Shown: positions 41,674-53,229, counted from the stretch's first letter. The stretch is 64,000 nucleotides of DNA from Klebsiella aerogenes KCTC 2190 (GCF_000215745.1 NC_015663.1:1302001-1366000), one strand, 5' to 3'. Translations and numbers: made by a program. The notes: generated by a model not told the origin, from the sequence alone.

Positions 41674-42978
41674 CTACAATTTCCCTAATAGCTGATACCA
41701 CGCATAATCCAGCGGCAGCAAAATCAAATAGCTCACCGCCGCCAGCGCCAGGCATAGCAACATCCCCGCTTTCGCCGGGACTTTACCTAATCCCATCGCC
41801 ACCACAATCGGCGACGCCTGGTATGGCAGCAGCGGCGTGGAATAACCCAGCACCTGAATCATAATCACGCTCAGCAGCGGAAAGCCGGTCGCGTCGGCAA
41901 AGCTCTGCGCAAAAGTCGTATACAGCGCCGGGACGCCGTTGGCGGTCATAATAAAGTTCAGCGCACTGGTAATTCCGGTCAGCGCCAGGAAGCTGGTGAA
42001 CGGATTATCTTTATCCAGCGGCATCACCTGCAGCAACGCGTTACCCACCGCGCCGCCAATCCCGGTTTGGGTCACGGTAATCGCCAGTCCCAAAATGCCG
42101 GCAACATAAATGCAGGTGCGCATATTCACCCCGCTGGCGAACTCCTCACCGCTGATAAATCCTACTCGCGGCAGCAGCGTGACCACCGCTGCCGCCAGGC
42201 CGGTCCACGCCGGGCCGACGCCGTGCCAGCTCTCTGTCACCCATAACGTCAACACCACCGCCAGCAGCCACGCCAGACGCTTTTCGTCACGGCTCATTGG
42301 CGCCAGCGGCGCCAGCTCGCGCGGCGGATGCGGCTTGCCGGGAAACAGCCAGCAGATCAGCGCCACCAGCACCGCCCCTTTCAACCAGCCAAGCACTGGC
42401 GTATGCAGCAGTAAATAGGGAACGTAATTCAAATGGATCCCGTAAGAGCCTTCCGCCGCCCCGCTCATCACCAGATTTGGCACGTTAGCAGGCAAAATGG
42501 TCGCAGATAGCTGGAAGGTGCCAAAGCCCACCGCCAGCGCCAGGCCGTACCAGCCGCGCGTGCCGTCGGCTATCCCCGCGCGCCGGGCCATCGCCGCCAC
42601 AATCGGCATCAACAGCGCGATGCGCCCCATATTTGATGGCATCACGAACGCCAACGCATAACTCAGTAATACCACGCTGCCGACCATCCGCGGCCAGGAG
42701 TCGGTGAGCCGCGCCGATAGCGCCTGCGCCGCTCTATCCGCCAGTCCGGTTTTACGGATGGCGATCCCCAACACAAAGCCGCTGAACACCAGCCAGAACG
42801 CGGAGGAAGCAAAACCGCCGAAGATCACCTCCGGCGGAGCGATTTTGGTCATCATCGCCGCCGCGAAGAACAGCAGCGCGGTGATAAATTCCGGTAACAG
42901 CGAAGTCGCCCAGAGCACAATGGTGATGCCGACGATCAGCGAAGGGAGGAACAGCGGGTGGGTTAGCCAGAGCGACAT
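41674..42978 (-). CDS. Sodium/anion symporter of the DASS (SLC13)/ArsB-NhaD group
   Basis: 434-residue inner-membrane protein with about 11-12 helices. Features of the divalent anion:sodium symporter group are an N-terminal PEVIFGGFASSAFWLVFSGF re-entrant region, FVMPSNMGRIALLMPIV, and a C-terminal counterpart around TSALNFIMTANGVPALYTTF and GYSTPLLPYQASPIVVAMG. The two-fold repeat is typical. Likely substrates are dicarboxylates, sulfate or similar anions; the sequence does not decide. This gene is not between tpiA and cdh in E. coli K-12. Confidence 0.75.
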   Translation of the reverse strand: MSLWLTHPLFLPSLIVGITIVLWATSLLPEFITALLFFAAAMMTKIAPPEVIFGGFASSAFWLVFSGFVLGIAIRKTGLADRAAQALSARLTDSWPRMVGSVVLLSYALAFVMPSNMGRIALLMPIVAAMARRAGIADGTRGWYGLALAVGFGTFQLSATILPANVPNLVMSGAAEGSYGIHLNYVPYLLLHTPVLGWLKGAVLVALICWLFPGKPHPPRELAPLAPMSRDEKRLAWLLAVVLTLWVTESWHGVGPAWTGLAAAVVTLLPRVGFISGEEFASGVNMRTCIYVAGILGLAITVTQTGIGGAVGNALLQVMPLDKDNPFTSFLALTGITSALNFIMTANGVPALYTTFAQSFADATGFPLLSVIMIQVLGYSTPLLPYQASPIVVAMGLGKVPAKAGMLLCLALAAVSYLILLPLDYAWYQLLGKL

Positions 42979-43042
42979 GCCTGTCTCCTGTCGTTTTTTT
43001 CAGCAAGAATACGACGACAGGAAAGACAGGTAAACGCCAGAA

Positions 43043-43807
43043 CTAGTGGTTTGCGTTAAGAATTGCGCAGCTATGATCCTGAATTTCTTCCGCCGAAGCA
43101 CGGTTGAGAGTCAGCAGGTTACGCTCTGTCGCCAACAGCACCAGCGAGCCGTCGCTTTGCCGCGCCATCGCTAACGCATAACGCCCCATATGTTCGCGCG
43201 CTTCCGGTACCTCTTCCGCCAGCATCAGGAACGGGCTGCGCTGAGCCAGCTCGGCTTCCGTTACCCGACGCGCCAGATATTCATGGCCCTGCAGACCGCC
43301 CGGCAAAGGGAGCCAGCGGCTGCTAATTGTCGCCGCATCATTATCTAACTGCGCGCGGACATCGGGACGCAGGCAGGAGATATGAATATGGAAATGGTTT
43401 TGCGTGCGCCCGCTGCGCGAGTTAATCGCCAGCGATACCGCGTTATCATCAATCGGCGCGCCGCGGCGCTGGCTCATAATTTCGCGCCCCTGCCAGGCCT
43501 GCCAGAAGAAATTTGGCGTTAGCGGATCCAACAGCAGCGGACTTTCGGTACCGTTAATACGGTAGGTCGGCATCAGCAGATATTGCAGCGGGCCGTTGCG
43601 ATCTTTAAACAACACGTAGCCGCCTTTCAGGTTCACTTCCGCGCACGGCGACGGGTTTTGATGTTGCTGCTGATTGGGTACGCACTGCTGCAGGACAATA
43701 TGACGTAACGCGTTCGGGTTACCGGAATGCAGCCAATAGTAGCCGCCAGCCAGCGCCGCCAGAATAACCACCAGCAGCGCCCATAAAAGGTATCTTACTC
43801 TTCTCAT
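43043..43807 (-). CDS. cdh: CDP-diacylglycerol pyrophosphatase
   Basis: Hydrolyses CDP-diacylglycerol to phosphatidate and CMP. 254 residues with an N-terminal membrane anchor ([20 protein letters not shown]). The HIT-like active-site motif is NHFHIHISC, and [19 protein letters not shown] is conserved in Cdh. Between the anion transporter and sbp; E. coli has the same cdh/sbp neighbourhood. Confidence 0.94.
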   Translation of the reverse strand: MRRVRYLLWALLVVILAALAGGYYWLHSGNPNALRHIVLQQCVPNQQQHQNPSPCAEVNLKGGYVLFKDRNGPLQYLLMPTYRINGTESPLLLDPLTPNFFWQAWQGREIMSQRRGAPIDDNAVSLAINSRSGRTQNHFHIHISCLRPDVRAQLDNDAATISSRWLPLPGGLQGHEYLARRVTEAELAQRSPFLMLAEEVPEAREHMGRYALAMARQSDGSLVLLATERNLLTLNRASAEEIQDHSCAILNANH

Positions 43808-43888
43808 TATTGTTCCCTGTTAAGCCTGAACCGGAAGAGTAACGTAATTTGATGACTAAATAAAAACAGATGGCGGGCGGGGAGTTAT

Positions 43889-44134
43889 CCCGGGTAGCGG
43901 CTAACGCCTTACCCGGGCTACCGGACGGCGCAGAACTGTAGCCCTGCTAAGCGTAGCGCAAGCAGGGACTCCCGGGTGGCGGCTGACGCCTTACCCGGGC
44001 TACCGGACGGCGCAGAACTGTAGCCCTGCTAAGCGTAGCGCAAGCAGGGACTCCCGGGTAGCGGCTGTCGCCTTACCCGGGCTACCGGACGGCGCAGAAC
44101 TGTAGCCCTGCTAAGCGTAGCGCCAGCAGGGACA
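43889..44134. repeat. Three tandem 82-bp BIME-like repeats between cdh and sbp
   Basis: Units start at 43889, 43971 and 44053 and differ at only a few bases. Each contains two palindromes: CCCGGGTAGCGGC..GCCTTACCCGGG and GTAGCCCTGCT..AGCAGGGA. Single related copies lie at 21418 and 56385-56445. The array fills most of the 333-base gene-free stretch 43808-44140; the remainder (43808-43888) shows nothing else I can name. It begins just after the sbp stop, a usual place for REP/BIME elements. Confidence 0.9.
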
Positions 44135-44140
44135 AGAGGA

Positions 44141-45130
44141 TTAACGCTGGCTAATCTGGTCGAAGGTACCGCCGTTGGAGAAGTGCTCCTTCTGCGCTTT
44201 AGCCCAGCCGCCGAATTCCTGATCGATGGTAAACAGCTTCAGTTTCGGGAACTCGTTGGCATATTTCTTCGCCACATCAGGATCGCGCGGACGATAGAAG
44301 TTCTTCGCCGCAATCTCCTGGCCTTCCGGCGAGTAGAGATACTTCAGGTACGCTTCCGCCACCTGGCGAGTGCCTTTCTTATCCACCACTTTATCGACGA
44401 CGGAAACCGTCGGCTCGGCCAGAATGGACTCGCTCGGCGTCACGATTTCAAACTTGTCCTTGCCCAGCTCTTTCGTCGCCAGCAGCGCTTCGTTCTCCCA
44501 GGCAATCAGCACGTCGCCGATCCCGCGTTCTACGAAGGTGTTGGTGGAACCGCGTGCGCCGGAATCCAGCACTTCCACGTTTTTATACAGCGCTTTCACG
44601 AACTCCTGCGCTTTAGCCTGATCGCCGTGATTCTGATGCAGGGCATAGCCCCATGCCGCCAGATAGTTCCAGCGGGCGCCGCCGGAGCTTTTCGGGTTCG
44701 GGGTGATGACCGATACGCCGGGTTTAATCAGGTCGTTCCAGTCATGGATCTGTTTTGGGTTGCCCTTACGGACGAGGAACACGATGGTTGAGGTATACGG
44801 CGCGGAGTTATCCGGCAGGCGCTTCAGCCAGTTTTTATCGATACGACCACGTTCAGCAATGGCGTCTACGTCGTAGGCCAGCGCCAGGGTGACGACATCC
44901 GCTTCAATCCCGTTGATAACCGACGTCGCCTGTTTGCCGGAGCCGCCGTGCGACTGACGAATCACCACGTTATCGCCGGTTTCCTGCTTCCAGTGCGCGC
45001 TAAACGCTTTATTGTACTGTTCGTACAGCTCGCGCGTCGGATCGTACGATACGTTTAACAGCTGATAATCTTTTGCCAGCACGCTGGCGGATGCCAGCAA
45101 CAGAGTTAACCCTACGCCCCACTTATTCAT
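44141..45130 (-). CDS. sbp: Sulfate-binding periplasmic protein
   Basis: Periplasmic receptor for sulfate/thiosulfate serving the CysTWA ABC importer. 329 residues: signal peptide (about 1-19, ending SVLA-KD), then [36 protein letters not shown] and [16 protein letters not shown], which hold the sulfate ligands. Expression is expected to need CysB. In E. coli pfkA lies upstream of sbp; here zapB does. Confidence 0.97.
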   Translation of the reverse strand: MNKWGVGLTLLLASASVLAKDYQLLNVSYDPTRELYEQYNKAFSAHWKQETGDNVVIRQSHGGSGKQATSVINGIEADVVTLALAYDVDAIAERGRIDKNWLKRLPDNSAPYTSTIVFLVRKGNPKQIHDWNDLIKPGVSVITPNPKSSGGARWNYLAAWGYALHQNHGDQAKAQEFVKALYKNVEVLDSGARGSTNTFVERGIGDVLIAWENEALLATKELGKDKFEIVTPSESILAEPTVSVVDKVVDKKGTRQVAEAYLKYLYSPEGQEIAAKNFYRPRDPDVAKKYANEFPKLKLFTIDQEFGGWAKAQKEHFSNGGTFDQISQR

Positions 45131-45251
45131 CGCACCGCTCTCTTTATGTCGTGTTGTGATGAACTAAGCGTGCCAGAAAGCGAATCAATGATTAAAGAAT
45201 AAAAAAAGATTGGCTATAACCTGGAGATATAAAGCGGGGGGATAGAGAAAA

Positions 45252-45273
45252 CCCCTTCCCGGGCGGGAAGGGG
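45252..45273 (-). terminator. zapB terminator
   Basis: CCCCTTCCC-GGGC-GGGAAGGGG, a perfect 9-bp stem, followed on the minus strand by TTTTC; 11 bases after the zapB stop. The DNA between it and sbp (to 45131) must hold the sbp promoter. Confidence 0.82.
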
Positions 45274-45283
45274 CGGGAAGCGA

Positions 45284-45529
45284 TTAGACTTCTTCCATGC
45301 GGCCCAGCAGCGCCTGCAGACGATCCTGCCAGCCCTGCTGTTGTTCTCTCAGCTGGCTATTTTCACGCTCCAGCTCTTCACGGCCGTGCTGCGCGCTCTG
45401 CACTTCCTGCGCCAGCGTGGTGTTCTTTTCTTTCAGCTCTTCGATTTCCATCTGCAACAGAGTGATGGTATCAATCGCCTGCTGAACTTTAGATTCTAAT
45501 TTCTCAAACACTTCTAATGACATCGTCAT
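45284..45529 (-). CDS. zapB: Cell division protein ZapB
   Basis: Small cytoplasmic coiled-coil protein that links the Z-ring layer via ZapA to MatP. 81 residues, coiled coil almost throughout ([20 protein letters not shown] to the end MEEV), matching E. coli ZapB. ATG 45529 gives MTMSLEV; the second Met two codons later is the alternative. Divergent from glpF, as in E. coli. Confidence 0.96.
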   Translation of the reverse strand: MTMSLEVFEKLESKVQQAIDTITLLQMEIEELKEKNTTLAQEVQSAQHGREELERENSQLREQQQGWQDRLQALLGRMEEV

Positions 45530-45967
45530 ACCTCTCCTGATCTTGCAAGGCGTTGATAGAAACTCGTGTTTCGTATACGCGGTCCCGCCTTAACGAATTA
45601 GCGCACAATAGCGGTGTTGTCGTCGATTGTATGAATCCCCGCCTCACCTGTCCAGCGACAACCCGCGCAGATTGCGGTTTGCAACACTTTTCAGTCTTTA
45701 CCTGGTGCGTTCGCGGCAATTGCCCCGAACTTCTCTGGCGATTGTTAATCAATGAGATAACAAAATACGCAGAAAAAGGTGGGTAAATGTGCCGCAACAC
45801 GCGTTTATGGCGCGAAAACGCTCATTTTCTTGACGAGGGACACAAATTTAAATTTCGATATTTCTCGTTTATGCTCGTTAACGATAAATTAACACTATGC
45901 CTACAAGGCACCGTGGTCGTCCGCGACCAACATACTTACAATAATCACTTCGCTTCAGGATCCGATT
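45530..45967 (+). promoter_or_regulatory. zapB-glpF regulatory region with a GlpR operator-like site
   Basis: 438 gene-free bases. At 45870-45889 TATGCTCGTTAACGATAAAT resembles the GlpR operator (core TCGWTAWCGA), with a weaker overlapping look-alike at 45860-45879. E. coli glpFK is repressed by GlpR and activated by CRP; no good CRP site was found. The AT-rich 45840-45900 stretch is the likely glpF promoter. No small gene was supported. Confidence 0.5.
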
Positions 45968-46816
45968 ATGAGCCAGACATCAACATTAAAAGGCCAGTGC
46001 ATCGCAGAGTTTCTCGGTACCGGGTTGTTGATCTTTTTCGGCGTTGGGTGCGTAGCTGCGCTCAAAGTCGCAGGAGCCAGCTTCGGTCAGTGGGAAATCA
46101 GCATCATCTGGGGTCTGGGGGTGGCTATGGCTATCTACCTGACCGCGGGCGTATCCGGCGCGCACCTTAATCCGGCGGTCACCATCGCCTTATGGTTATT
46201 CGCCTGCTTTGATGGGCGCAAAGTTGTTCCTTTTATTATTTCTCAATTCGCCGGCGCCTTTTGCGCTGCGGCATTAGTTTACGGGCTTTATTACAATCTT
46301 TTCTTCGATTTCGAACACACCCACAACATGGTACGCGGCAGCGTGGAAAGCCTTGAGCTCGCCGGTATCTTCTCGACCTACCCTAACCCGCATATCAATT
46401 TTGTGCAGGCCTTCGCGGTAGAAATGGTGATTACCGCTATCCTGATGGGCGTGATTTTAGCGCTGACCGACGACGGCAACGGCGTGCCGCGCGGCCCGCT
46501 GGCGCCGCTGCTGATTGGTCTGCTGATTGCCGTTATCGGTGCTTCTATGGGTCCGCTGACCGGCTTCGCGATGAACCCGGCGCGTGATATCGGACCGAAA
46601 GCCTTCGCCTGGCTGGCAGGCTGGGGTAACGTCGCTTTCACCGGCGGCAAAGATATTCCTTATTTCCTGGTGCCGCTGTGCGCACCGGTGGTCGGCGCGG
46701 CGCTGGGCGCATTCAGCTACCGCAAATTCATTGGCCGCCATCTGCCTTGCGACACCTGCGTCGAGGAAGAAAAAGAATCCGCTTCTTCCGCGTCGCAACA
46801 AAAAGCTTCGCTGTAA
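45968..46816 (+). CDS. glpF: Glycerol uptake facilitator
   Basis: Aquaglyceroporin of the inner membrane. 282 residues, six membrane helices plus two half-helices carrying the NPA boxes HLNPAVT and AMNPARD. E. coli-like ending with SAS/QQKASL tail. 21 bases before glpK, so entering glycerol is trapped by phosphorylation. Confidence 0.97.
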   Translation: MSQTSTLKGQCIAEFLGTGLLIFFGVGCVAALKVAGASFGQWEISIIWGLGVAMAIYLTAGVSGAHLNPAVTIALWLFACFDGRKVVPFIISQFAGAFCAAALVYGLYYNLFFDFEHTHNMVRGSVESLELAGIFSTYPNPHINFVQAFAVEMVITAILMGVILALTDDGNGVPRGPLAPLLIGLLIAVIGASMGPLTGFAMNPARDIGPKAFAWLAGWGNVAFTGGKDIPYFLVPLCAPVVGAALGAFSYRKFIGRHLPCDTCVEEEKESASSASQQKASL

Positions 46817-48349
<1,533 letters not shown>

Positions 48350-48364
48350 GATTGTGGAGGTATT

Positions 48365-48395
48365 CCCGGCTTGCGGCGTAAACGCCTTAGCCGGG
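48365..48395. repeat. REP-like palindrome after glpK
   Basis: CCCGGC...GCCGGG outer stem with an inner GGCG..CGCC stem around TAAA, 16 bases after the glpK stop. Same type as the CCCGGGTA..TACCCGGG module of the 82-bp repeats. Confidence 0.6.
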
Positions 48396-48426
48396 CTACA
48401 AAACCCCAAACAGCACGATCTTGTAG

Positions 48427-48462
48427 CCCGGACAGGTGCGCAGCACCGCCTCCGGGTTTTTT
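48427..48462 (+). terminator. glpFK terminator
   Basis: CCCGGA and TCCGGG pair around an 18-base loop that includes GGTGC..GCACC, followed by TTTTTT, directly before the gltS stop at 48464. Strong intrinsic terminator for the plus strand. Confidence 0.8.
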
Positions 48463-48463
48463 A

Positions 48464-49666
48464 TCAGCCAAATATCGGCAACAGCAGGTACAGCTTAATC
48501 ACCAGCGCGTTGACGATATCGATAAAGAACGCCCCCACCATCGGCACCACCAGGAAAGCCATATGCGACGGGCCAAAACGGTCGGTAATCGCCTGCATAT
48601 TGGCAATCGCCGTCGGCGTCGCGCCAAGCCCGAACCCGCAATGACCGGCTGCCAGAACGGCGGCATCATAGTTCTTACCCATCATCCGGTAAGTCACAAA
48701 CACCGCATACAGCGCCATCGCCACCGCCTGTACCGCCAGAATAATAATCATCGGCAGCGCCAGCGACGCCAGTTCCCACAGCTTGAGGCTCATCAGCGCC
48801 ATCGCGAGGAACAGCGACAGGCTGACGTTGCCCAGTACCGATACCGCGCGGTCAAACACGCGATACAGCCCAGCCAGCGCCAGGCCGTTGCTGAGGATCA
48901 CGCCGATAAACAGCACGCAGACGAAGGTCGGTAATTCAAACACGGTACCCGCCAGCAGTTGCGCAACCACCTTCCCTACGGTCAGGCAGATAGCGATTAA
49001 CGCAATACTTTCAATCAGCACCAGCGAGGTGATCATGCGGCCCATATCCGGCTTCTCAAACGCCGTCGGCGCCAGCTGGTCGTCCGGTGTACCGTCCGGC
49101 GAGGAAGAGTGCTTCACCAGATAACGCGCCACCGGCCCGCCGATCAGGCCGCCGAGCACCAGGCCGAAGGTTGCGCAAGCCATGGCGACCTCGGTGGCAT
49201 TGGCAAAACCGTAACGCTCAACGAATAATTTGCTCCACGCCGCCCCGGTGCCGTGGCCGCCGGAAAGCGTGATAGAACCGGCCAGCAGACCCATCAGCGG
49301 ATCCAGCCCCAGCAGCTTCGCCATGCCGATACCGAGCGCGTTCTGCAGCAGCAGCAGGCCCACCACCACAATCAGGAAAGTGCCAAGCACTTTGCCGCCC
49401 GCCCGCAGACTGGCAAGGTTAGCGTTAAGGCCGATAGTGGCGAAGAACGCCAGCATCAGCGGGTCCTTCAGGCTCATATCGAAATCGATTTCGATATCCA
49501 TGCTTTTTTTCAAAACCAGCAGCGCCAGCGCCACCAGCAGGCCGCCGGCGACGGGTTCAGGAATGGTATATTTTTTGAGGAATGGGACGTTCTGAACGAG
49601 CTTTCGCCCTAAAAGCAACACCATGGTTGCGGCAACAAGCGTCGATAAGGTATCGAGATGCAACAT
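48464..49666 (-). CDS. gltS: Sodium/glutamate symporter GltS
   Basis: Sodium-coupled glutamate importer (ESS family). 400 residues from ATG 49666 (MLHLDTLSTLV), with AAGGAGC before it; an in-frame ATG 12 codons upstream would place that ribosome site inside the gene. Two pseudo-repeats each have the re-entrant GGHGTGAAWSKLF / AGHCGFGLGATPTAIANMQ loop. In E. coli gltS converges on recG; here it converges on glpK. Confidence 0.96.
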   Translation of the reverse strand: MLHLDTLSTLVAATMVLLLGRKLVQNVPFLKKYTIPEPVAGGLLVALALLVLKKSMDIEIDFDMSLKDPLMLAFFATIGLNANLASLRAGGKVLGTFLIVVVGLLLLQNALGIGMAKLLGLDPLMGLLAGSITLSGGHGTGAAWSKLFVERYGFANATEVAMACATFGLVLGGLIGGPVARYLVKHSSSPDGTPDDQLAPTAFEKPDMGRMITSLVLIESIALIAICLTVGKVVAQLLAGTVFELPTFVCVLFIGVILSNGLALAGLYRVFDRAVSVLGNVSLSLFLAMALMSLKLWELASLALPMIIILAVQAVAMALYAVFVTYRMMGKNYDAAVLAAGHCGFGLGATPTAIANMQAITDRFGPSHMAFLVVPMVGAFFIDIVNALVIKLYLLLPIFG

Positions 49667-49885
49667 AAAAAAGAGCTCCTTATGGGCGCATGAGTCATTC
49701 ACACGCGACGGTATTCCCGGTGTCGATTACTTCTCATCTTGAGGAGTCGGAGAGCGATTTTAAGCAGAAGTGCGCAAAAAATGACAGAAAAAGATATTTT
49801 GTATTAGCGTTGATGCGATCAAGCATACAAAATGTTAATTAATTTGTTACATCTATTCAGTGAGGATATTTTTTGCGCCAAATCG

Positions 49886-49901
49886 TGGCAAACGTTTGCT
49901 T
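49886..49901 (+). promoter_or_regulatory. PurR operator-like site in the xanP promoter
   Basis: TGGCAAACGTTTGCTT contains the perfect palindrome GCAAACGTTTGC, the core of the PurR consensus. It overlaps a possible -35 (TTGCTT, 49896-49901) paired at 16 bases with TAAAAT (49918-49923). Repression of the xanthine transporter when purines are plentiful is the expected role. Confidence 0.7.
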
Positions 49902-49953
49902 TTGGTCTACAGTCCGATAAAATTCCCGCTTTGCCACCTTGGGATTGTTTGTG

Positions 49954-51345
49954 ATGTCCGTTACGACCGCAGAGTCAGAAAATGCGCAACCGGTTGCGCA
50001 TAAACCAGCCAGCGAATTAATCTATCGCCTCGAAGACCGTCCGCCGCTTCCGCAAACGCTGTTTGCCGCATTCCAGCACCTGCTGGCGATGTTTGTTGCG
50101 GTCATCACCCCGGCGCTGCTTATCTGTCAGGCGCTCGGCCTCCCGGCCGAAGATACGCAACACATCATCAGCATGTCGCTGTTCGCCTCCGGCGTGGCAT
50201 CCATTATCCAGATTAAAGCCTGGGGGCCAGTTGGCTCCGGCCTGCTCTCCATCCAGGGCACCAGCTTCAACTTCGTCGCCCCGTTGATTATGGGCGGCAC
50301 CGCGCTGAAAACCGGCGGCGCCGACGTGCCGACGATGATGGCCGCGCTGTTCGGCACCCTGATGCTGGCGAGTTGCACCGAAATGGTCCTCTCGCGGGTT
50401 CTGCATCTGGCGCGCCGCATTATTACGCCGCTGGTCTCCGGCGTGGTGGTGATGATTATCGGCCTGTCGCTGATTCAGGTTGGCCTGACTTCTATCGGCG
50501 GCGGCTATGCGGCGATGGCCGACCACACCTTCGGCGCGCCGAAAAACCTGCTGCTGGCGGGCATCGTGCTGGCGCTGATTATTATCCTCAACCGCCAGCG
50601 CAACCCGTACCTGCGCATCGCCTCGCTGGTGATCGCGATGGCTGCCGGTTATCTGGCGGCGTGGTTCCTCGATATGCTGCCGGCTAACACCGCGCCTACC
50701 AACAGCAGCCTGATCACTATCCCTACGCCGCTCTATTACGGCCTGGGCATCGACTGGAGCCTGCTGCTGCCGCTGATGCTGGTCTTTATGATCACCTCGC
50801 TGGAAACGATTGGCGATATCACCGCCACCTCCGACGTTTCTGAACAACCGGTCTCCGGCCCGCTGTATATGAAACGCCTGAAAGGCGGCGTACTGGCGAA
50901 CGGCCTGAACTCATTTGTTTCCGCCGTTTTCAATACCTTCCCGAACTCCTGCTTCGGCCAGAACAACGGCGTGATCCAACTGACCGGCGTCGCCAGCCGC
51001 TATGTGGGCTTTGTGGTGGCACTGATGCTGATTGTGCTCGGCCTGTTCCCGGCGGTAAGCGGCTTTGTGCAGCATATTCCTGAGCCGGTACTTGGCGGCG
51101 CGACGCTGGTGATGTTCGGTACCATTGCCGCATCCGGCGTGCGCATCGTCTCCCGCGAGCCGCTGAATCGCCGCGCTATCCTGATTATCGCCCTCTCTCT
51201 GGCGGTGGGTCTCGGCGTATCGCAGCAGCCTCTGATCCTGCAGTTCGCACCGGACTGGCTGAAAAACCTGCTCTCTTCCGGTATTGCCGCTGGCGGTATC
51301 ACGGCGATTGTTCTGAATTTAATCTTCCCGCCTGAGAAGAACTAA
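49954..51345 (+). CDS. xanP: Xanthine:H+ symporter XanP
   Basis: High-affinity xanthine permease of the NCS2/NAT family. 463 residues from ATG 49954 ([12 protein letters not shown]), same length as E. coli XanP. About 14 helices, with the family motifs [16 protein letters not shown] and [14 protein letters not shown]. The upstream in-frame ATG (49939) is rejected by comparison with E. coli. Confidence 0.95.
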   Translation: MSVTTAESENAQPVAHKPASELIYRLEDRPPLPQTLFAAFQHLLAMFVAVITPALLICQALGLPAEDTQHIISMSLFASGVASIIQIKAWGPVGSGLLSIQGTSFNFVAPLIMGGTALKTGGADVPTMMAALFGTLMLASCTEMVLSRVLHLARRIITPLVSGVVVMIIGLSLIQVGLTSIGGGYAAMADHTFGAPKNLLLAGIVLALIIILNRQRNPYLRIASLVIAMAAGYLAAWFLDMLPANTAPTNSSLITIPTPLYYGLGIDWSLLLPLMLVFMITSLETIGDITATSDVSEQPVSGPLYMKRLKGGVLANGLNSFVSAVFNTFPNSCFGQNNGVIQLTGVASRYVGFVVALMLIVLGLFPAVSGFVQHIPEPVLGGATLVMFGTIAASGVRIVSREPLNRRAILIIALSLAVGLGVSQQPLILQFAPDWLKNLLSSGIAAGGITAIVLNLIFPPEKN

Positions 51346-51357
51346 CACATTGAAGTT

Positions 51358-51393
51358 GCGCTCCCCGGTATCGCCACGGCGACCAGGGAGCGC
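51358..51393 (+). terminator. Hairpin after xanP
   Basis: GCGCTCCC and GGGAGCGC form an 8-bp stem over a 20-base loop, 12 bases past the xanP stop. No T-run, so termination is uncertain. Confidence 0.4.
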
Positions 51394-51506
51394 GGCGGCG
51401 GTAACATCTCTTCACCTCACTTCATCTCATTTCACTATTCCCGCCTTGAGGATTGCGCATAAATCGTGCATAACACGGTGATGTGTACTTATCAGGATGG
51501 AAGATC

Positions 51507-53216
51507 ATGAAATTTCTTGGAAAGCTGATTCTCTGGCTGCTGATCGCCCTGCTGGTCGTTATCGTCGCCGCTTACTTTGCGCTGCAAACCCGCTGGGGGG
51601 CGCGCCAGGCGAGCAGTTGGTTAAGCGAAAGCACCGGCTGGAAAATCGCCTTCGATAAGATGGCGCATGACTTCTCTTCCCCACTACATCTGCAGTTGCA
51701 AAATGTCACCTTTGGCCGCGACGGCAAGCCACCGACGCTGGTTGCCAGAACGGTGGATATCGGTTTTAGCACCCGCCAGTTCAGCGACCCGCTGCACGCT
51801 GATGAAATCGTTCTCAGCAACGGCACGCTGAATCTTTCTCCGGCTTCCGCCTCGATGCCGTTTGCCGCCGACCGCCTGCAGCTACGCGATATGGCCTTTA
51901 ACAGCCCGGACAGCGAGTGGAACCTGAGCGCGCAGCGGGTGACCGGCGGCGTGATGCCATGGCAGCCGGAAGCGGGCGACGTGCTGGGCAGAAAAGCGCA
52001 AATTCAGATGAGCGCGGGCTCGATGAATATTAACGGCGTCGAAGCCAGCAACGTCCTGATCCAGGGGGCAATGGATAACGGCGAGGTGACCCTGAACACC
52101 CTTGGCGCCGATATCGCGCGCGGCACGCTGACCGGCAACGCCAAACGCCGCGCCGACGGTAGCTGGCTGGTTGATAACCTGCGTCTGAATGAAATTCGTC
52201 TGCAGAGCGCCAAACCGCTGAATGAGTTCCTTGCGCCGCTCACCTCGGTGCCCTCGCTGCAGATTGGCCGGCTGGATGTGACCGATGCTCGTTTGCAGGG
52301 GCCAGGCTGGGCGGTGACCGACCTCGACCTCAACTTGCGCAATCTGACCTTGAGCCATAACGGCTGGCAAAGCGACGACGGGACGCTATCGATGAACGCC
52401 AGCGAGTTTATCTACGGTTCGCTGAATTTCCTCGATCCCATCGTCAATGCCGAATTCTCGCCGCAGGGCATTGCGCTACGCCAGTTCAGCTCCCGCTGGG
52501 AGGGCGGCATGGTGCGTACCTCTGGCAACTGGCTGCGCGCCGGTAATGCGCTGGTGCTCGACGATGCCGTCTTCGCCGGGCTGGAATATACGCTACCGTC
52601 CAACTGGAAACAGCTGTGGATGGAGCCGATGCCGGGCTGGCTGCAAAGCCTGACGCTGAAGAAATTCAGCGCCAGCCGAAATCTGATTATCGATATCGAC
52701 CCAGCCTTCCCGTGGCAGATCACCGCGCTGGACGGTTACGGCGGCGAATTACAGCTGGTGAAAGATGGTCAGTGGGGCGTGTGGAATGGCAGCGCCACCC
52801 TCAATGCCGCCGCCGCGACCTTCAACCGCATCGACGTGCGCCGTCCGTCGCTGAAGCTGAACGCGAACGCTTCTACGGTCAACATCAGCGAGCTGAGCGC
52901 TTTTACCGAGCGCGGCATTCTGCAGGCGACCGCCGCGGTGTCACAATTGCCGCAACGCCAGGTCAATCTGAGCTTGAACGGCCGCGGCGTGCCGCTGAAT
53001 ATTCTGCAGGCCTGGGGCTGGCCTGCGCTGCCGATTAGCGGCGACGGCAACTTCCAGCTAACCGCGAACGGTAGCGTGCAGGCCAATGCGCCGCTGAAAC
53101 CGAGCGTCAACGGCCAGCTCAGCGCCACCAATATGGACAAGCAGCAGGCGGCGCAGGTGATGCGCAACGGCGAGGTTAGCAACGCGCCTGCCGCGTCGGT
53201 TCCCGTAACGCCGTAG
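51507..53216 (+). CDS. yicH: AsmA family protein YicH
   Basis: Inner-membrane-anchored periplasmic protein of the AsmA family, some members of which help carry phospholipids to the outer membrane; the role of YicH itself is not settled. 569 residues from ATG 51507: one N-terminal membrane helix (ILWLLIALLVVIVAAYFAL), an N-terminal AsmA domain (TRWGARQASSWLSESTGWKI), then long beta-rich repeats. Matches E. coli YicH in length and order after xanP. Confidence 0.93.
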   Translation: MKFLGKLILWLLIALLVVIVAAYFALQTRWGARQASSWLSESTGWKIAFDKMAHDFSSPLHLQLQNVTFGRDGKPPTLVARTVDIGFSTRQFSDPLHADEIVLSNGTLNLSPASASMPFAADRLQLRDMAFNSPDSEWNLSAQRVTGGVMPWQPEAGDVLGRKAQIQMSAGSMNINGVEASNVLIQGAMDNGEVTLNTLGADIARGTLTGNAKRRADGSWLVDNLRLNEIRLQSAKPLNEFLAPLTSVPSLQIGRLDVTDARLQGPGWAVTDLDLNLRNLTLSHNGWQSDDGTLSMNASEFIYGSLNFLDPIVNAEFSPQGIALRQFSSRWEGGMVRTSGNWLRAGNALVLDDAVFAGLEYTLPSNWKQLWMEPMPGWLQSLTLKKFSASRNLIIDIDPAFPWQITALDGYGGELQLVKDGQWGVWNGSATLNAAAATFNRIDVRRPSLKLNANASTVNISELSAFTERGILQATAAVSQLPQRQVNLSLNGRGVPLNILQAWGWPALPISGDGNFQLTANGSVQANAPLKPSVNGQLSATNMDKQQAAQVMRNGEVSNAPAASVPVTP

Positions 53217-53229
53217 CCATTTTCCTCTT

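Noticed and set aside
43889..44134. CRISPR-like array
   Set aside because: The copies are direct head-to-tail 82-bp units with no unique spacers and no cas genes nearby; they are BIME-type repeats.
45787..46170. 127-codon frame overlapping the glpF start
   Set aside because: Runs out of frame into glpF and covers the promoter/operator region; no ribosome site.
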